A DNA stretch of 64,000 bases from an uncultured Paracoccaceae bacterium (GTDB lineage Bacteria > Pseudomonadota > Alphaproteobacteria > Rhodobacterales > Rhodobacteraceae), in NCBI GenBank assembly GCA_947499635.1, contig CANMPD010000002.1:302720-366719 (forward strand), in the 5' to 3' direction. Within the stretch, counting starts at the first letter, position 1. Each line of letters begins with the position of its first letter. The translations under genes and the position numbers were made by a program. The notes under the pieces were generated by a model that was given only the letters and a program-made list of their open reading frames with translations, searched no databases and was not told the origin of the DNA. Of the stretch, positions 1 to 9,467 are shown in pieces.

Positions 1-73
1 TCTCTCATCACGAAAAACCGATTAAATCCTGAATGCACAAAGATGCAAGGGTATCTGTGAAAGGTGTGATAAT

Positions 74-847
74 TCAGCCTCGTTTTGCATCTCCGATACG
101 GTGACGCACCCTACTTAATATGTCGTCATAAGGTTGATCCGCCTCAATCGCTATGCGCCGTATCGCAAAGTGCACATGCGCCATATCCTGATAATATCCC
201 GAATAGAGATAATTCAAGCCACCGCCCGCCACCGCACCTGCAATAGGCACCATCGCAGCTGCAACCTTTGGGCCAAACGCCGTTGCAAGACGCGGGGCCG
301 CAAGCGCAATTAAAGGATCTAATCCACCCGCGGCAAGACCAATGCGTTGTGCAAAAAACGCTGTCTCTGTACCGTCATCTTGATCTAGCGGCCCCGCTGA
401 TGAAAACACCTCAAGGACATCAAATTGCAGCGTTGGAGCGGTCGGATCGAACCCATATTCAGCAGCAACACCTTGAATGACACGCAGCAACATCGTTGTG
501 GTAATTGGCAACTCGATCAACACACCAGCCAGTCCCGTAGCTCCGCCAAACGCACCTAATCCTGCACTGATAACGCGGTTTACATGATGTGGCTGATCTG
601 GCCAAAAACGACGCGAAAGGGTTGCCCCTTGTATTGCGCGACGCAAAGCTTGCGTTGTCGCGCGTTCAAGTTGCGTTTGCATCGATGCGGGTAAGGCCTG
701 CATAGCTGTCTCAGCCTGCGTGCCTAATGCATTTAACATCTTTAGGCTGTAACCATTTGCCTGTTGATGACGTGCTGCGATTTTATCTAACTCGGCGTCG
801 ATATCCTGTGCGCTCAGCATAGGTCTTGGTTCTAAAATTTCGACCAT
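74..847 (-). CDS. EcsC family protein
   Basis: Complete ORF; Gly/Ala-rich hydrophobic centre (GAFGGATGLAGVLIELPITTTMLLRVIQGVAAEYGFDP) typical of EcsC-like proteins. Confidence 0.8.
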   Translation of the reverse strand: MVEILEPRPMLSAQDIDAELDKIAARHQQANGYSLKMLNALGTQAETAMQALPASMQTQLERATTQALRRAIQGATLSRRFWPDQPHHVNRVISAGLGAFGGATGLAGVLIELPITTTMLLRVIQGVAAEYGFDPTAPTLQFDVLEVFSSAGPLDQDDGTETAFFAQRIGLAAGGLDPLIALAAPRLATAFGPKVAAAMVPIAGAVAGGGLNYLYSGYYQDMAHVHFAIRRIAIEADQPYDDILSRVRHRIGDAKRG

Positions 848-894
848 GTGTACCTCCTGCTAAAGTTTACAGCTTATGGACACGTCCCGTTTCG

Positions 895-1416
895 TCAAGC
901 CTGCTCGTCTGTATCGGAAATGGGCAACATCTTTGTCCATCGCGTAACGTCCCCCGTCACGCCCGTCCACGCATCCCCAGCCAATGACAGCCCTAAAATA
1001 CGCTCAGGGTTTGTCGGTGCTGGCATGTGCACATTGTGTAAACGATCAAAACCAAAACGGCGATAATAAGGTAAGTCACCCACTAAGATCACACGTTTCC
1101 AACCACTGTTACGGGCGCTGTCCAAGCTCCCCTGGATGAGCATGCCACCCAACCCCTCGCCTTGTCGTGTTGGGTGAACGGCCACGGGTCCTAAAAGTAA
1201 CGCATCCCATTTTCCAACATGGACTGGCCAAAATCGAATCGCACCAGCCAGTATGCTCTCACTGTCACGCGCAATCTGGCTAAGTCCTTGCACAGGCGCA
1301 ACATTGTCACGCAATCGATACGACGACAGAGCCGTTCGCCCTGGGGTAAAGCAAAGATCATAAAGCGCCTCAACCTCCCAGTTGTCGGTTTGCTCCTCAG
1401 GTTGAATAGTGATCAC
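895..1416 (-). CDS. GNAT family N-acetyltransferase
   Basis: GNAT-like core LLLGPVAVHPTRQGEGLGGMLIQGSLDSARNSGWKRVILVGDLPYYRRFGF. Confidence 0.85.
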   Translation of the reverse strand: MITIQPEEQTDNWEVEALYDLCFTPGRTALSSYRLRDNVAPVQGLSQIARDSESILAGAIRFWPVHVGKWDALLLGPVAVHPTRQGEGLGGMLIQGSLDSARNSGWKRVILVGDLPYYRRFGFDRLHNVHMPAPTNPERILGLSLAGDAWTGVTGDVTRWTKMLPISDTDEQA

Positions 1417-1511
1417 GGTTTCTTTGGCTCATTTTAGGCAAGACATCCCACAAGGGCTGGAATTGCCCCTACCATGCACGTAGGTTCAGATCAAACCTTA
1501 GGAGATGCAAT

Positions 1512-2117
1512 TTGTTTTATACCCCCGACGCTGGCCATAACTTGCCACACAATCCTTTTTCAGCAATTGTCAGCCCGCGCCCGATTGGCTGGATCTCAAG
1601 TCGATCAAAAGACGGCGTGGATAACCTGGCCCCCTACTCTTTCTTTAACGCCGTAGCCTATGAACCACCTCAGGTTATGTTTGCTTCGACCTCTGCCAAG
1701 CCTGATCAAGATGGCACCAAAGACACGATGAACAACATCCGGGAAACCGGTGTTTTTTGCGTCAATATCGTCGCCTATGACATGCGAGACGCAATGAACA
1801 AAAGCGCAGCGCCTGCCGACAAATCTGTGGACGAATTCGCCCTAGCAGAAGTCGCCAGTGAGACTTGTGAGACGATTAACTGCCTGCGTGTCGCGAAAGC
1901 GCCAGCAGCGCTTGAATGCAAATTAACCAAGATTGTCGCAATCGAAGGGACTGCCAACCTAGTCGCTTTCGGCCAAGTAACCGGAGTGCACTTACAAGAT
2001 GACCTCATTGTCGATGGCCATCTTGACGTCACCCGCTATCATCCTCTCGCGCGACTAGGATATCAGGATTATACCAAAATCGAGACGCTCTTTAGCTTGG
2101 AACGCCCGACCTCATAA
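1512..2117 (+). CDS. Flavin reductase family protein (FMN-binding)
   Basis: PRPIGWISSRSKDGVDNLAPYSFFNAVAYEPP motif of flavin reductase-like FMN-binding proteins. Confidence 0.85.
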   Translation: MFYTPDAGHNLPHNPFSAIVSPRPIGWISSRSKDGVDNLAPYSFFNAVAYEPPQVMFASTSAKPDQDGTKDTMNNIRETGVFCVNIVAYDMRDAMNKSAAPADKSVDEFALAEVASETCETINCLRVAKAPAALECKLTKIVAIEGTANLVAFGQVTGVHLQDDLIVDGHLDVTRYHPLARLGYQDYTKIETLFSLERPTS

Positions 2118-2148
2118 TCTCGGATATTTTCTAGACATTCCACAAAAA

Positions 2149-2178
2149 AGCCGCGCCCCTAATCTAGGGACGCGGCCG
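2149..2178 (-). terminator. Rho-independent terminator downstream of the sulP-type gene
   Basis: GC-rich hairpin gccgcgcccct/aggg-acgcggc; read on the minus strand it is followed by TTTTTT. Confidence 0.7.
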
Positions 2179-2204
2179 TTTAACAGCACAGACATACGCT
2201 TATG

Positions 2205-3833
2205 TTAGTGCCCGCCTAAAATTCCTGTTTTGACAGAATAATCTACAGCCAAACCGTATTCCGGATCATCATCTTGCTCGACAACCAGATGGCCTGCGCG
2301 CGACAGGATCTGATGGCAATCTTTGCTTAGATGACGCAGCTGCACAGATTTTCCAGCCGCCTCATACTTTCCTGCCATAACCTCGATCGCCTGAAGCGCG
2401 GATTGGTCCACCACCCGAGATGCCGCGAAATCTATGATCACCTGATCGGGATCGCCCGCCACGTCAAACAGCTCAATAAACCCATCAGTAGACCCAAAGA
2501 ACAGTGGACCCTGAATTTCATAAACTTTCGCGCCAGCTTCTGTCGTGCTGTCACGCGTCACCGCGTGAATGCGACGTGCATTGTTCCACGCATAGGCCAA
2601 GGCCGAAACAATAACACCGACAACCACCGCCATCGCAAGGTCACTCATCACCGTAACAACAGTCACCAACACAATCACAAAAGCGTCCATCAAAGGCACT
2701 TTGGTCATGACCTTAAAGCTGTTCCAAGCAAAGGTGCCAATCACAACCATAAACATCACCCCAACGAGGGCCGCCAATGGGATCTGTTCGATCAAAGGTG
2801 AGGCTGCAACGATAAACAAGAGCAAGAACAGCGCCGCGGCAATCCCTGCGATGCGGGTTCGGCCACCGGATTTCACATTGATCATCGACTGACCAATCAT
2901 GGCGCAACCACCCATACCGCCAAAGAACCCAGTCACAATGTTAGACGCGCCCTGAGCAATACATTCTTGACTTGCACCACCGCGCTTACCCGTGATCTCA
3001 CCAACAAGATTGAGTGTCAGTAAACTCTCAATCAAGCCAATCGCCGCCAAAATCACCGAATAGGGCAAAATGATCTGAATAGTCTCCCAATTCAACGGCA
3101 CCAGAGGCATATGAAACATTGGCAAGCCCCCTTCAATCGAGGCCATGTTGCCAACGCGCGGGACATCCAAACCAAATACAATGACGATCAACGCAACAAT
3201 ACCAATGCCCGCCAAAGGTGCAGGAATTGCTTTGGTCACCTTAGGTGTAGCCCAAATAATGGCCATGGTTAGCCCCACGAGCCCAAGCATCAACGCCAAT
3301 TGCGGGCCAGCCAACCATTGAGCACCACCATGACCGGACGCATCAGCAGAACCAGGAATTTTAAACTGCGTCAGCTGTGCGAGGAAGATCACAATTGCCA
3401 AGCCATTCACAAAGCCCAACATCACAGGATGTGGCACCAAACGGATGAACTTCCCCCAGTGCATCGCACCCGCGATTACTTGCAAAATCCCCATCAACAC
3501 AACCGTAGCAAACAAATACTCAACACCATGCTGAGAGACGAGCGCGACCATAACAACAGCCAAGGCACCCGTCGCGCCAGAAATCATACCGGGGCGCCCA
3601 CCAAATACAGCCGTAATAAGACCCACCATGAAAGCGGCATAAAGCCCAACAAGAGGATGCACCCCTGCCACAAAAGCAAAAGCCACAGCTTCGGGCACTA
3701 GGGCCAAAGCGACCGTCAAGCCTGAGAGGATTTCGGTGCGCACCCGCGCAACGCTAAAGCCCTCGTCTTGCATAATGGAAAGATTAGGCGGAGAAATTTG
3801 ACTGGCCAAAAGGCCCAGTACACCACGTGACAT
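2205..3833 (-). CDS. SulP family inorganic anion transporter with C-terminal STAS domain
   Basis: Multi-TM protein (EILSGLTVALALVPEAVAFAFVAGVHPLVGLYAAF) with STAS-like C-terminus; start placed at internal Met (MSRGVLG). Confidence 0.9.
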   Translation of the reverse strand: MSRGVLGLLASQISPPNLSIMQDEGFSVARVRTEILSGLTVALALVPEAVAFAFVAGVHPLVGLYAAFMVGLITAVFGGRPGMISGATGALAVVMVALVSQHGVEYLFATVVLMGILQVIAGAMHWGKFIRLVPHPVMLGFVNGLAIVIFLAQLTQFKIPGSADASGHGGAQWLAGPQLALMLGLVGLTMAIIWATPKVTKAIPAPLAGIGIVALIVIVFGLDVPRVGNMASIEGGLPMFHMPLVPLNWETIQIILPYSVILAAIGLIESLLTLNLVGEITGKRGGASQECIAQGASNIVTGFFGGMGGCAMIGQSMINVKSGGRTRIAGIAAALFLLLFIVAASPLIEQIPLAALVGVMFMVVIGTFAWNSFKVMTKVPLMDAFVIVLVTVVTVMSDLAMAVVVGVIVSALAYAWNNARRIHAVTRDSTTEAGAKVYEIQGPLFFGSTDGFIELFDVAGDPDQVIIDFAASRVVDQSALQAIEVMAGKYEAAGKSVQLRHLSKDCHQILSRAGHLVVEQDDDPEYGLAVDYSVKTGILGGH

Positions 3834-4116
3834 ATAGGTACCCTGTGATCGCAAAGAAAGGAGAGTTCATTCTCCGATACCGGTAAAGTGCGTGCGATAC
3901 AAGGACGCACAGAGGATAGGCTTGAAATACAGCACATCTTCAAGGCACCCTTGTCGTTGCGAGCGGCATATTCACAACATATGTCGTTGCCGGCTCTACT
4001 ATTTCTTGCGTTTTACACATCCGATTTGACAGGCCCTTAGCAATCTCGCTTAATATTATTTTGTAAACATACTGGTGCGAATTGTTAAAATTCGAACATT
4101 TTAGAGGTGTGCGTGT

Positions 4117-4992
4117 ATGCAAGAGACTATGATTGCCGTGATTGGCGGCTCTGGCATTTATGATATAGACGGCCTCGAAAACTCAGCTTGGGTCACTGTT
4201 GAGACGCCCTGGGGTCCACCATCCGACCAGATTTTGACCGGGCAATTAGGCGGCGTAAAAATGGCCTTTTTACCCCGACACCGCCGCGGGCATGTTCTGT
4301 CACCGACCGATATCCCACATAAAGCCAATATTGATGCTTTAAAACGTTTAGGAGTGACGGATGTGGTCGCTGTCTCCGCCTGTGGTTCATTTCGTGAAGA
4401 ATACGCCCCTGGTGATTTCGTTATCGTAGATCAGTTCATTGATAGGTCCTTTGACCGTGACAGGAGTTTTTTCGGAACCGGCTGCGTCGCCCATGTGTCA
4501 CTTGCACACCCAACCTGCTCACGCTTGTCAAAAGCTTGCATCACCGCCGCACAAAGCACAGGAATTACCGTACACCGTGGCGGCACATATATGTGCATGG
4601 AAGGTCCGCAATTCTCGACCCTAGCGGAATCGAAACTTTACCGAGATGTTTGGGGATGCGATGTGATCGGCATGACAAACATGCCCGAAGCAAAATTGGC
4701 GCGCGAAGCTGAGCTCTGCTATGCCTCTATCGCAATGGTTAGCGACTATGACAGCTGGCACCCAGATCACGGCGACGTTGAAGTTTCAGATATCATCTCA
4801 ACACTTTGGGCAAACGCATCCAAAGGGCGCGCACTTATTACGGCACTGCCAGCGTTGCTGGGATCACAGCGCGTGGCATGTGAACAAAAATGTGACCGTG
4901 CGCTCGACAATGCGATTATGACAGCACCAAACAACCGTGACGCAGGCCTATTGGCCAAACTTGACGCGGTCGCCGGACGCGTTTTACCCTAA
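4117..4992 (+). CDS. mtnP: S-methyl-5'-thioadenosine phosphorylase
   Basis: IGGSGIYDIDGLE, FLPRHRRGHVLSPTDIPHKANIDALKRLGV, GGTYMCMEGPQFSTLAES, GMTNMPEAKLAREAELCYA. Confidence 0.92.
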   Translation: MQETMIAVIGGSGIYDIDGLENSAWVTVETPWGPPSDQILTGQLGGVKMAFLPRHRRGHVLSPTDIPHKANIDALKRLGVTDVVAVSACGSFREEYAPGDFVIVDQFIDRSFDRDRSFFGTGCVAHVSLAHPTCSRLSKACITAAQSTGITVHRGGTYMCMEGPQFSTLAESKLYRDVWGCDVIGMTNMPEAKLAREAELCYASIAMVSDYDSWHPDHGDVEVSDIISTLWANASKGRALITALPALLGSQRVACEQKCDRALDNAIMTAPNNRDAGLLAKLDAVAGRVLP

Positions 4993-5090
4993 AACAGCAT
5001 CAGGAAGCGTCATTTAAAATACTCACATCAGGGCAGAAATATGCATTAGCGGCCCAATACCCTCTGACCAACATCGCCCTGATCAAAGTT

Positions 5091-5270
5091 TTAATGATCT
5101 CTGTGTTTCTTCACAAAATGACGGATAAATCCACGAATTTCTCGGGCTGCACTTGTGTCGAGCTCTTTGCATAACTCAACAAATTCATCCCTCTCGACCT
5201 TACCCAAGCGCAGAATCAATTGGCTGTCTTTCTTTTTATTATTCTCAGTATTTTTGATTTTCTTAGTCAC
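5091..5270 (-). CDS. Small putative ribbon-helix-helix-like protein (59 aa), absent from the ORF track
   Basis: My translation from GTG: VTKKIKNTENNKKKDSQLILRLGKVERDEFVELCKELDTSAAREIRGFIRHFVKKHRDH*; AAGG about 11 nt upstream of the GTG; RHH-like pattern is a judgement by eye. Confidence 0.55.
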   Translation of the reverse strand: MTKKIKNTENNKKKDSQLILRLGKVERDEFVELCKELDTSAAREIRGFIRHFVKKHRDH

Positions 5271-5558
5271 GATTGACTGAACCTTATTGGCATACGTTAC
5301 TTGTATATACCTTCGAAATACAATCGAGATACATTTCTGTACGTAGTATTTTTCAATTTATGAAGAAACCTCATCATAAACCCATTTGTTGTGCGAACGC
5401 CCGGACACACGGCCATTAAGCCCAGTTCCATAATCTTTGCCGGGATAAATCTTCGCTTGCAACGGCCTGCGTGATCAGCCACATGGCAATCGCCTACTGT
5501 GACGTCGTATTCATGCAAAATCACAGTGATCGTTGCCAGTCTAATCAGGTGTCCCACT

Positions 5559-6110
5559 ATGACCAAGTCTCAGAACCATACAAAAACCGTCAAAGACTAC
5601 ATTCGGACCATTGTTGATTTCCCCCATGAAGGCATTATGTTTCGCGATGTTACGACATTGTTTTCAGATCCGTGCGGGTTTCGCATGGCCGTTGATCAGA
5701 TGTTGCACCCTTATGCTGGAATACAAATCGACAAAGTCGCCGGACTTGAAGCACGTGGCTTTATCTTAGGCGGAGCCATAGCACACCAATTGGGTGCAGG
5801 CTTTGTCCCGATTCGTAAAAAAGGCAAGCTCCCCGGAGAAACCATCGAACAAGATTATAAGCTTGAATATGGCGAAGCAACGATCGAGCTGCATAAGGAC
5901 GCAATACAACCAGGTGAAAGGATCTTGCTGGTTGATGACCTTCTCGCAACCGGAGGGACAGCAGATGCCGGGATCAAACTCATCCACCGTTTAGGTGGCG
6001 ATATCTTAGCCTGTTCGTTTATTATCGACTTACCAGAACTGGGCGGCCGCAAGTTGCTGGAAAGCAAAGGTATGAATATCGATATCTTATGCGAATTTGA
6101 CGGCCTCTGA
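5559..6110 (+). CDS. apt: Adenine phosphoribosyltransferase
   Basis: [47 protein letters not shown] motif [17 protein letters not shown]; start at internal Met (MTKSQ). Confidence 0.93.
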   Translation: MTKSQNHTKTVKDYIRTIVDFPHEGIMFRDVTTLFSDPCGFRMAVDQMLHPYAGIQIDKVAGLEARGFILGGAIAHQLGAGFVPIRKKGKLPGETIEQDYKLEYGEATIELHKDAIQPGERILLVDDLLATGGTADAGIKLIHRLGGDILACSFIIDLPELGGRKLLESKGMNIDILCEFDGL

Positions 6111-6154
6111 TATCGCCTTTTAGACGTTGATAGCGACCGCCACGCTCGTCCACG

Positions 6155-7570
6155 TTACGACAACACAGCGCCCGGATTCATAATGCCATTTGGATCAAGG
6201 GCGTTTTTGATGGCACGCATGGCTGCCAATTTGGTCGGGTCACCGTATGTCTTGAGATCCTCTACCTTAAGGCGTCCTATCCCATGTTCGGCACTCATCG
6301 ATCCATTATATTCATGGACGAGATCATGAATAACCCGCTTCACCTCTTTGCGCAGAGCATCGTATTCCTGTCGTGATCGACCTTCAGCGGGAAAGACATT
6401 GTAATGTAAGTTACCATCACCCAAATGCCCAAAACAGTTGACCCGCAATTCTGGGTCCAAAGCTGCGATGGCTGCCCATCCTGCCGGAATAAAGTCAGGT
6501 ATACGTGAAATCGGGATCGAAATATCGTGGCTAGAGACCGACCCAATCAGTCTGTTAGCCTCCGGAATGTTTTCACGCACAGCCCATAATTCCTGCCGCT
6601 GGTTCTCAGACTGTGCAATTACACCATCGTCACACAGACCTGCCTCAAGTGCTGCACAAAAGAGCGCTTCCAGCTGCCCTTCAGCCCCGTCTGCCGCTTG
6701 TGCCACCCCCAAGTCAATAAGAACACACCATTCAGGTAAGGTCTCAAAGGGTTTGCGCACCTGAGGCATCATTTCAGCCAAAAAGGCAAGACCTTGACGA
6801 TGGATCAATTCAAAAGCGCTCACACCTTCTCCCACCATCTGTCGCGCCATCGATAACAAATCAATCGCCGCCTGCACGTCTCTCACGGTAAAGATTGCGG
6901 TTCCTTCACTCGCGGGCACCGGCGACAATTTCAGGGCCGCAGCTGTGATAATGCCCAATGTGCCTTCGGCACCGATCAATAGGTTTTTCAGGTCGTAGCC
7001 CGTGTTGTCCTTACGTAGCCTCGATAATCCATGCCAAATTTCACCATTGGGCAGGACGGCCTCTAAACCTAAACATAAATCGCGTGCATTGCCGTAACGT
7101 AATACATTAACACCGCCAGCGTTGGTCGCTAGATTTCCGCCAATCCGTGCTGTGCCCTCCGCTGCTAAAGACAGCGGAAACAAACGCTCAACTTGTGTAG
7201 CAGCTGCCTGAACATTTGCCAGTATCGCACCGGCCTCAACCACAAGCACATTCTCATCAGGATAAACTGCCCGAATGGCTGTCATACGCTCTAACGACAA
7301 AATCAAGGGTGCTGGTCCATCAGACAGTAATTGTCCCGCCACCAGGCCAGTCCCCCCCCCATAGGGTACCACACCCACACGGGCTGCCTGCGCGGCCTGG
7401 ACAATCGTGGCTACCTCCTCGACAGTGCGGGGCCGCGCCACCGCCGCTGCTGTACCATGGTAGCGCCCGCGCGGCTCTTCTAAATATGTAGATGTCGCAG
7501 GTCCCAATGTGCCGTCTGGCAAGCGACCTGCCAGAGCTTCAAGAAAAGCCTCATCCGCGACATTCAACAT
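6155..7570 (-). CDS. FAD-binding oxidoreductase (GlcD/D-lactate dehydrogenase-like)
   Basis: VVPYGGGTGLVAGQ FAD-binding motif; CFGHLGDGNLHYNVFP; SAEHGIGRLK. Confidence 0.88.
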   Translation of the reverse strand: MLNVADEAFLEALAGRLPDGTLGPATSTYLEEPRGRYHGTAAAVARPRTVEEVATIVQAAQAARVGVVPYGGGTGLVAGQLLSDGPAPLILSLERMTAIRAVYPDENVLVVEAGAILANVQAAATQVERLFPLSLAAEGTARIGGNLATNAGGVNVLRYGNARDLCLGLEAVLPNGEIWHGLSRLRKDNTGYDLKNLLIGAEGTLGIITAAALKLSPVPASEGTAIFTVRDVQAAIDLLSMARQMVGEGVSAFELIHRQGLAFLAEMMPQVRKPFETLPEWCVLIDLGVAQAADGAEGQLEALFCAALEAGLCDDGVIAQSENQRQELWAVRENIPEANRLIGSVSSHDISIPISRIPDFIPAGWAAIAALDPELRVNCFGHLGDGNLHYNVFPAEGRSRQEYDALRKEVKRVIHDLVHEYNGSMSAEHGIGRLKVEDLKTYGDPTKLAAMRAIKNALDPNGIMNPGAVLS

Positions 7571-7620
7571 TTCATTTCCTCAATTTTGTAGATGATATGC
7601 GCACACAACTATAACAGACC

Positions 7621-8205
7621 CTATCTGGCTTTCGCACGTCCCCTACGATCATTACGCAGTGCCGCATATAACACATGTGTTCGCCAACGACCGTCGATTT
7701 GCAAATAAGACTGTGCCACACCTTCGTATTTAAAGCCCGCCCCTTCGAGCAATCCTCGCGATGGTGCGTTTTCAGGAAGACAAGCGGCCTCAATCCGACT
7801 GAGATCCAGACGGATAAAAGCATGGTGCACAACGGCATCGATTGCTTCGCGCATGTAGCCTTCGCGTGTATACCCTCGTCCAGTCCAATAGCCGATCGTA
7901 CCTGCCATCGCAGGACCACGGCGGATATTATCCATTGTCACAGCCCCTACCAGCCGTTGATCTTCGCGGCGGAATAAAAACAATGGCAGTGCCGTGCCTT
8001 GGGAAATTGATCGTTGTGCCCAATAAACTCGATTGGTGAAACTCTTGCGGGTCAAATGTTCTGCAGACCAGCTTGGCTCCCACGGAACAAGGTGATCTTG
8101 GCTATGTTGTCGCAACGTAGCCCAAGATCGAAAATCACCATGAACCGGGGGACGCAAAACCAATCGCTCAGTGTCCAGCCGAAGTTTCCGACGGGAAAGT
8201 AGCAT
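7621..8205 (-). CDS. GNAT family N-acetyltransferase (RimJ/RimL-like)
   Basis: LDTERLVLRPPVHGDFRSWATLR N-terminus and GTIGYWTGRGYTREGYMREAIDAVVHHAF. Confidence 0.87.
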   Translation of the reverse strand: MLLSRRKLRLDTERLVLRPPVHGDFRSWATLRQHSQDHLVPWEPSWSAEHLTRKSFTNRVYWAQRSISQGTALPLFLFRREDQRLVGAVTMDNIRRGPAMAGTIGYWTGRGYTREGYMREAIDAVVHHAFIRLDLSRIEAACLPENAPSRGLLEGAGFKYEGVAQSYLQIDGRWRTHVLYAALRNDRRGRAKAR

Positions 8206-9467
8206 CAGCTCACGCGCCTGCCTTGAAGATCTCCAAGTCGTGGCGCGGCACCCATTGGCCCATATAAGGCCAACGCCATCGGCGCCTGTCTCGCCACCTG
8301 CGCCGCCATTGCCCGTACATCCGCCGTGGTAACTGCGTCGATCTTGGCAACCGTTGCTTCAAGCGTCGGAACAGTGTCCCAGATCTGCACCAGACGCGCC
8401 AAACGTTCCGCACGATTTGACGGGCTTTCTAACCCCATCAACATACCAGCCTTCATCTGCACACGGGCCCGTTCTACTTCGGAATCCGACATATCATCTG
8501 CTGCGCGGCACATTTCGTCCATGGTGATTTCGGCCAGTTCAGTCAGCTGCTCACCTGAAGTGCCCGCGTAAACCGTTGTCACGCCACTGTCTTCATGTGC
8601 GCCTGCCTGGGCAAAAATCGTATAACACAACCCACGCTTTTCCCGCACTTCCTGGAAAAGACGTGAAGACATGCCCCCACCCATTGCTGCGGTATAAATT
8701 TGCGCTGCGTAAATTGCATCGTCACGATAGCTTGGACTTTCAAACGCGAGGGCAAAATGCGCTTGTTCCAGCGATTTGTCTTGACGCACTTCACCACCAA
8801 CAAATCGTGCAACCTCGGGCGTGCTTAATGGTTTTGGTGCCATATCACCAAACATGTCCTGCGCCATTTTAACAAGCAGATCATGATCCACAGCGCCCGC
8901 CGCGGACAAGGTCATCTGCCCGGGGCCATAGTGTTGCGCAACGAACCCCTGCAGATCTTCACGGCAGAATGCCTGCACCCGCTCTGCCGGACCCAATATA
9001 GAACGACCAATAGCCTGTTCAGGATAACATTTCTCCTGAAGCCAATCGAAAATAATATCATCTGGTGTGTCCAGAGATTGGCCAATTTCTTGCAAAATCA
9101 CGCCACGCTCGGTCTCGATTTCGCGGGTATCAAACACAGGATTACGCACAATGTCGCCAATGACATCCAACGCCAAAGCCACATCATCCTTGAGGACCCG
9201 CGCGTAATAGGCCGTAACCTCGCGACTGGTGTAGGCGTTGATATACCCCCCCACATCCTCAATAGCCTCGGCGATTTCCAAGGCGCTGCGACGTTTGGTA
9301 CCTTTGAAGGCCATGTGCTCAAGAAAGTGGGCGATACCGTTTTGTTCGGGGCGTTCATGACGTCCACCCGCAGCAACCCATATCCCAATTGAGGCCGATT
9401 GCAGCCCCGGCATATATTCCGTGACAATGCGAAACCCATTGTCGAGCGTATCTTGTCTAACGGTCAA
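8205..9467 (-). CDS. M16 family metallopeptidase
   Basis: Inverted zinc motif HFLEHMAFKGT; overlaps the thrC stop by 4 nt. Confidence 0.92.
   Translation of the reverse strand: MTVRQDTLDNGFRIVTEYMPGLQSASIGIWVAAGGRHERPEQNGIAHFLEHMAFKGTKRRSALEIAEAIEDVGGYINAYTSREVTAYYARVLKDDVALALDVIGDIVRNPVFDTREIETERGVILQEIGQSLDTPDDIIFDWLQEKCYPEQAIGRSILGPAERVQAFCREDLQGFVAQHYGPGQMTLSAAGAVDHDLLVKMAQDMFGDMAPKPLSTPEVARFVGGEVRQDKSLEQAHFALAFESPSYRDDAIYAAQIYTAAMGGGMSSRLFQEVREKRGLCYTIFAQAGAHEDSGVTTVYAGTSGEQLTELAEITMDEMCRAADDMSDSEVERARVQMKAGMLMGLESPSNRAERLARLVQIWDTVPTLEATVAKIDAVTTADVRAMAAQVARQAPMALALYGPMGAAPRLGDLQGRRVS

Noticed and set aside
4076-4094. CGAATT-gttaa-AATTCG dyad upstream of mtnP as a riboswitch
   Set aside because: A single AT-rich 6-bp stem is not enough to support any riboswitch class
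5297-5566. 89-aa minus ORF upstream of apt
   Set aside because: Overlaps the apt start region and has no recognisable features; the 5091-5270 ORF is more convincing
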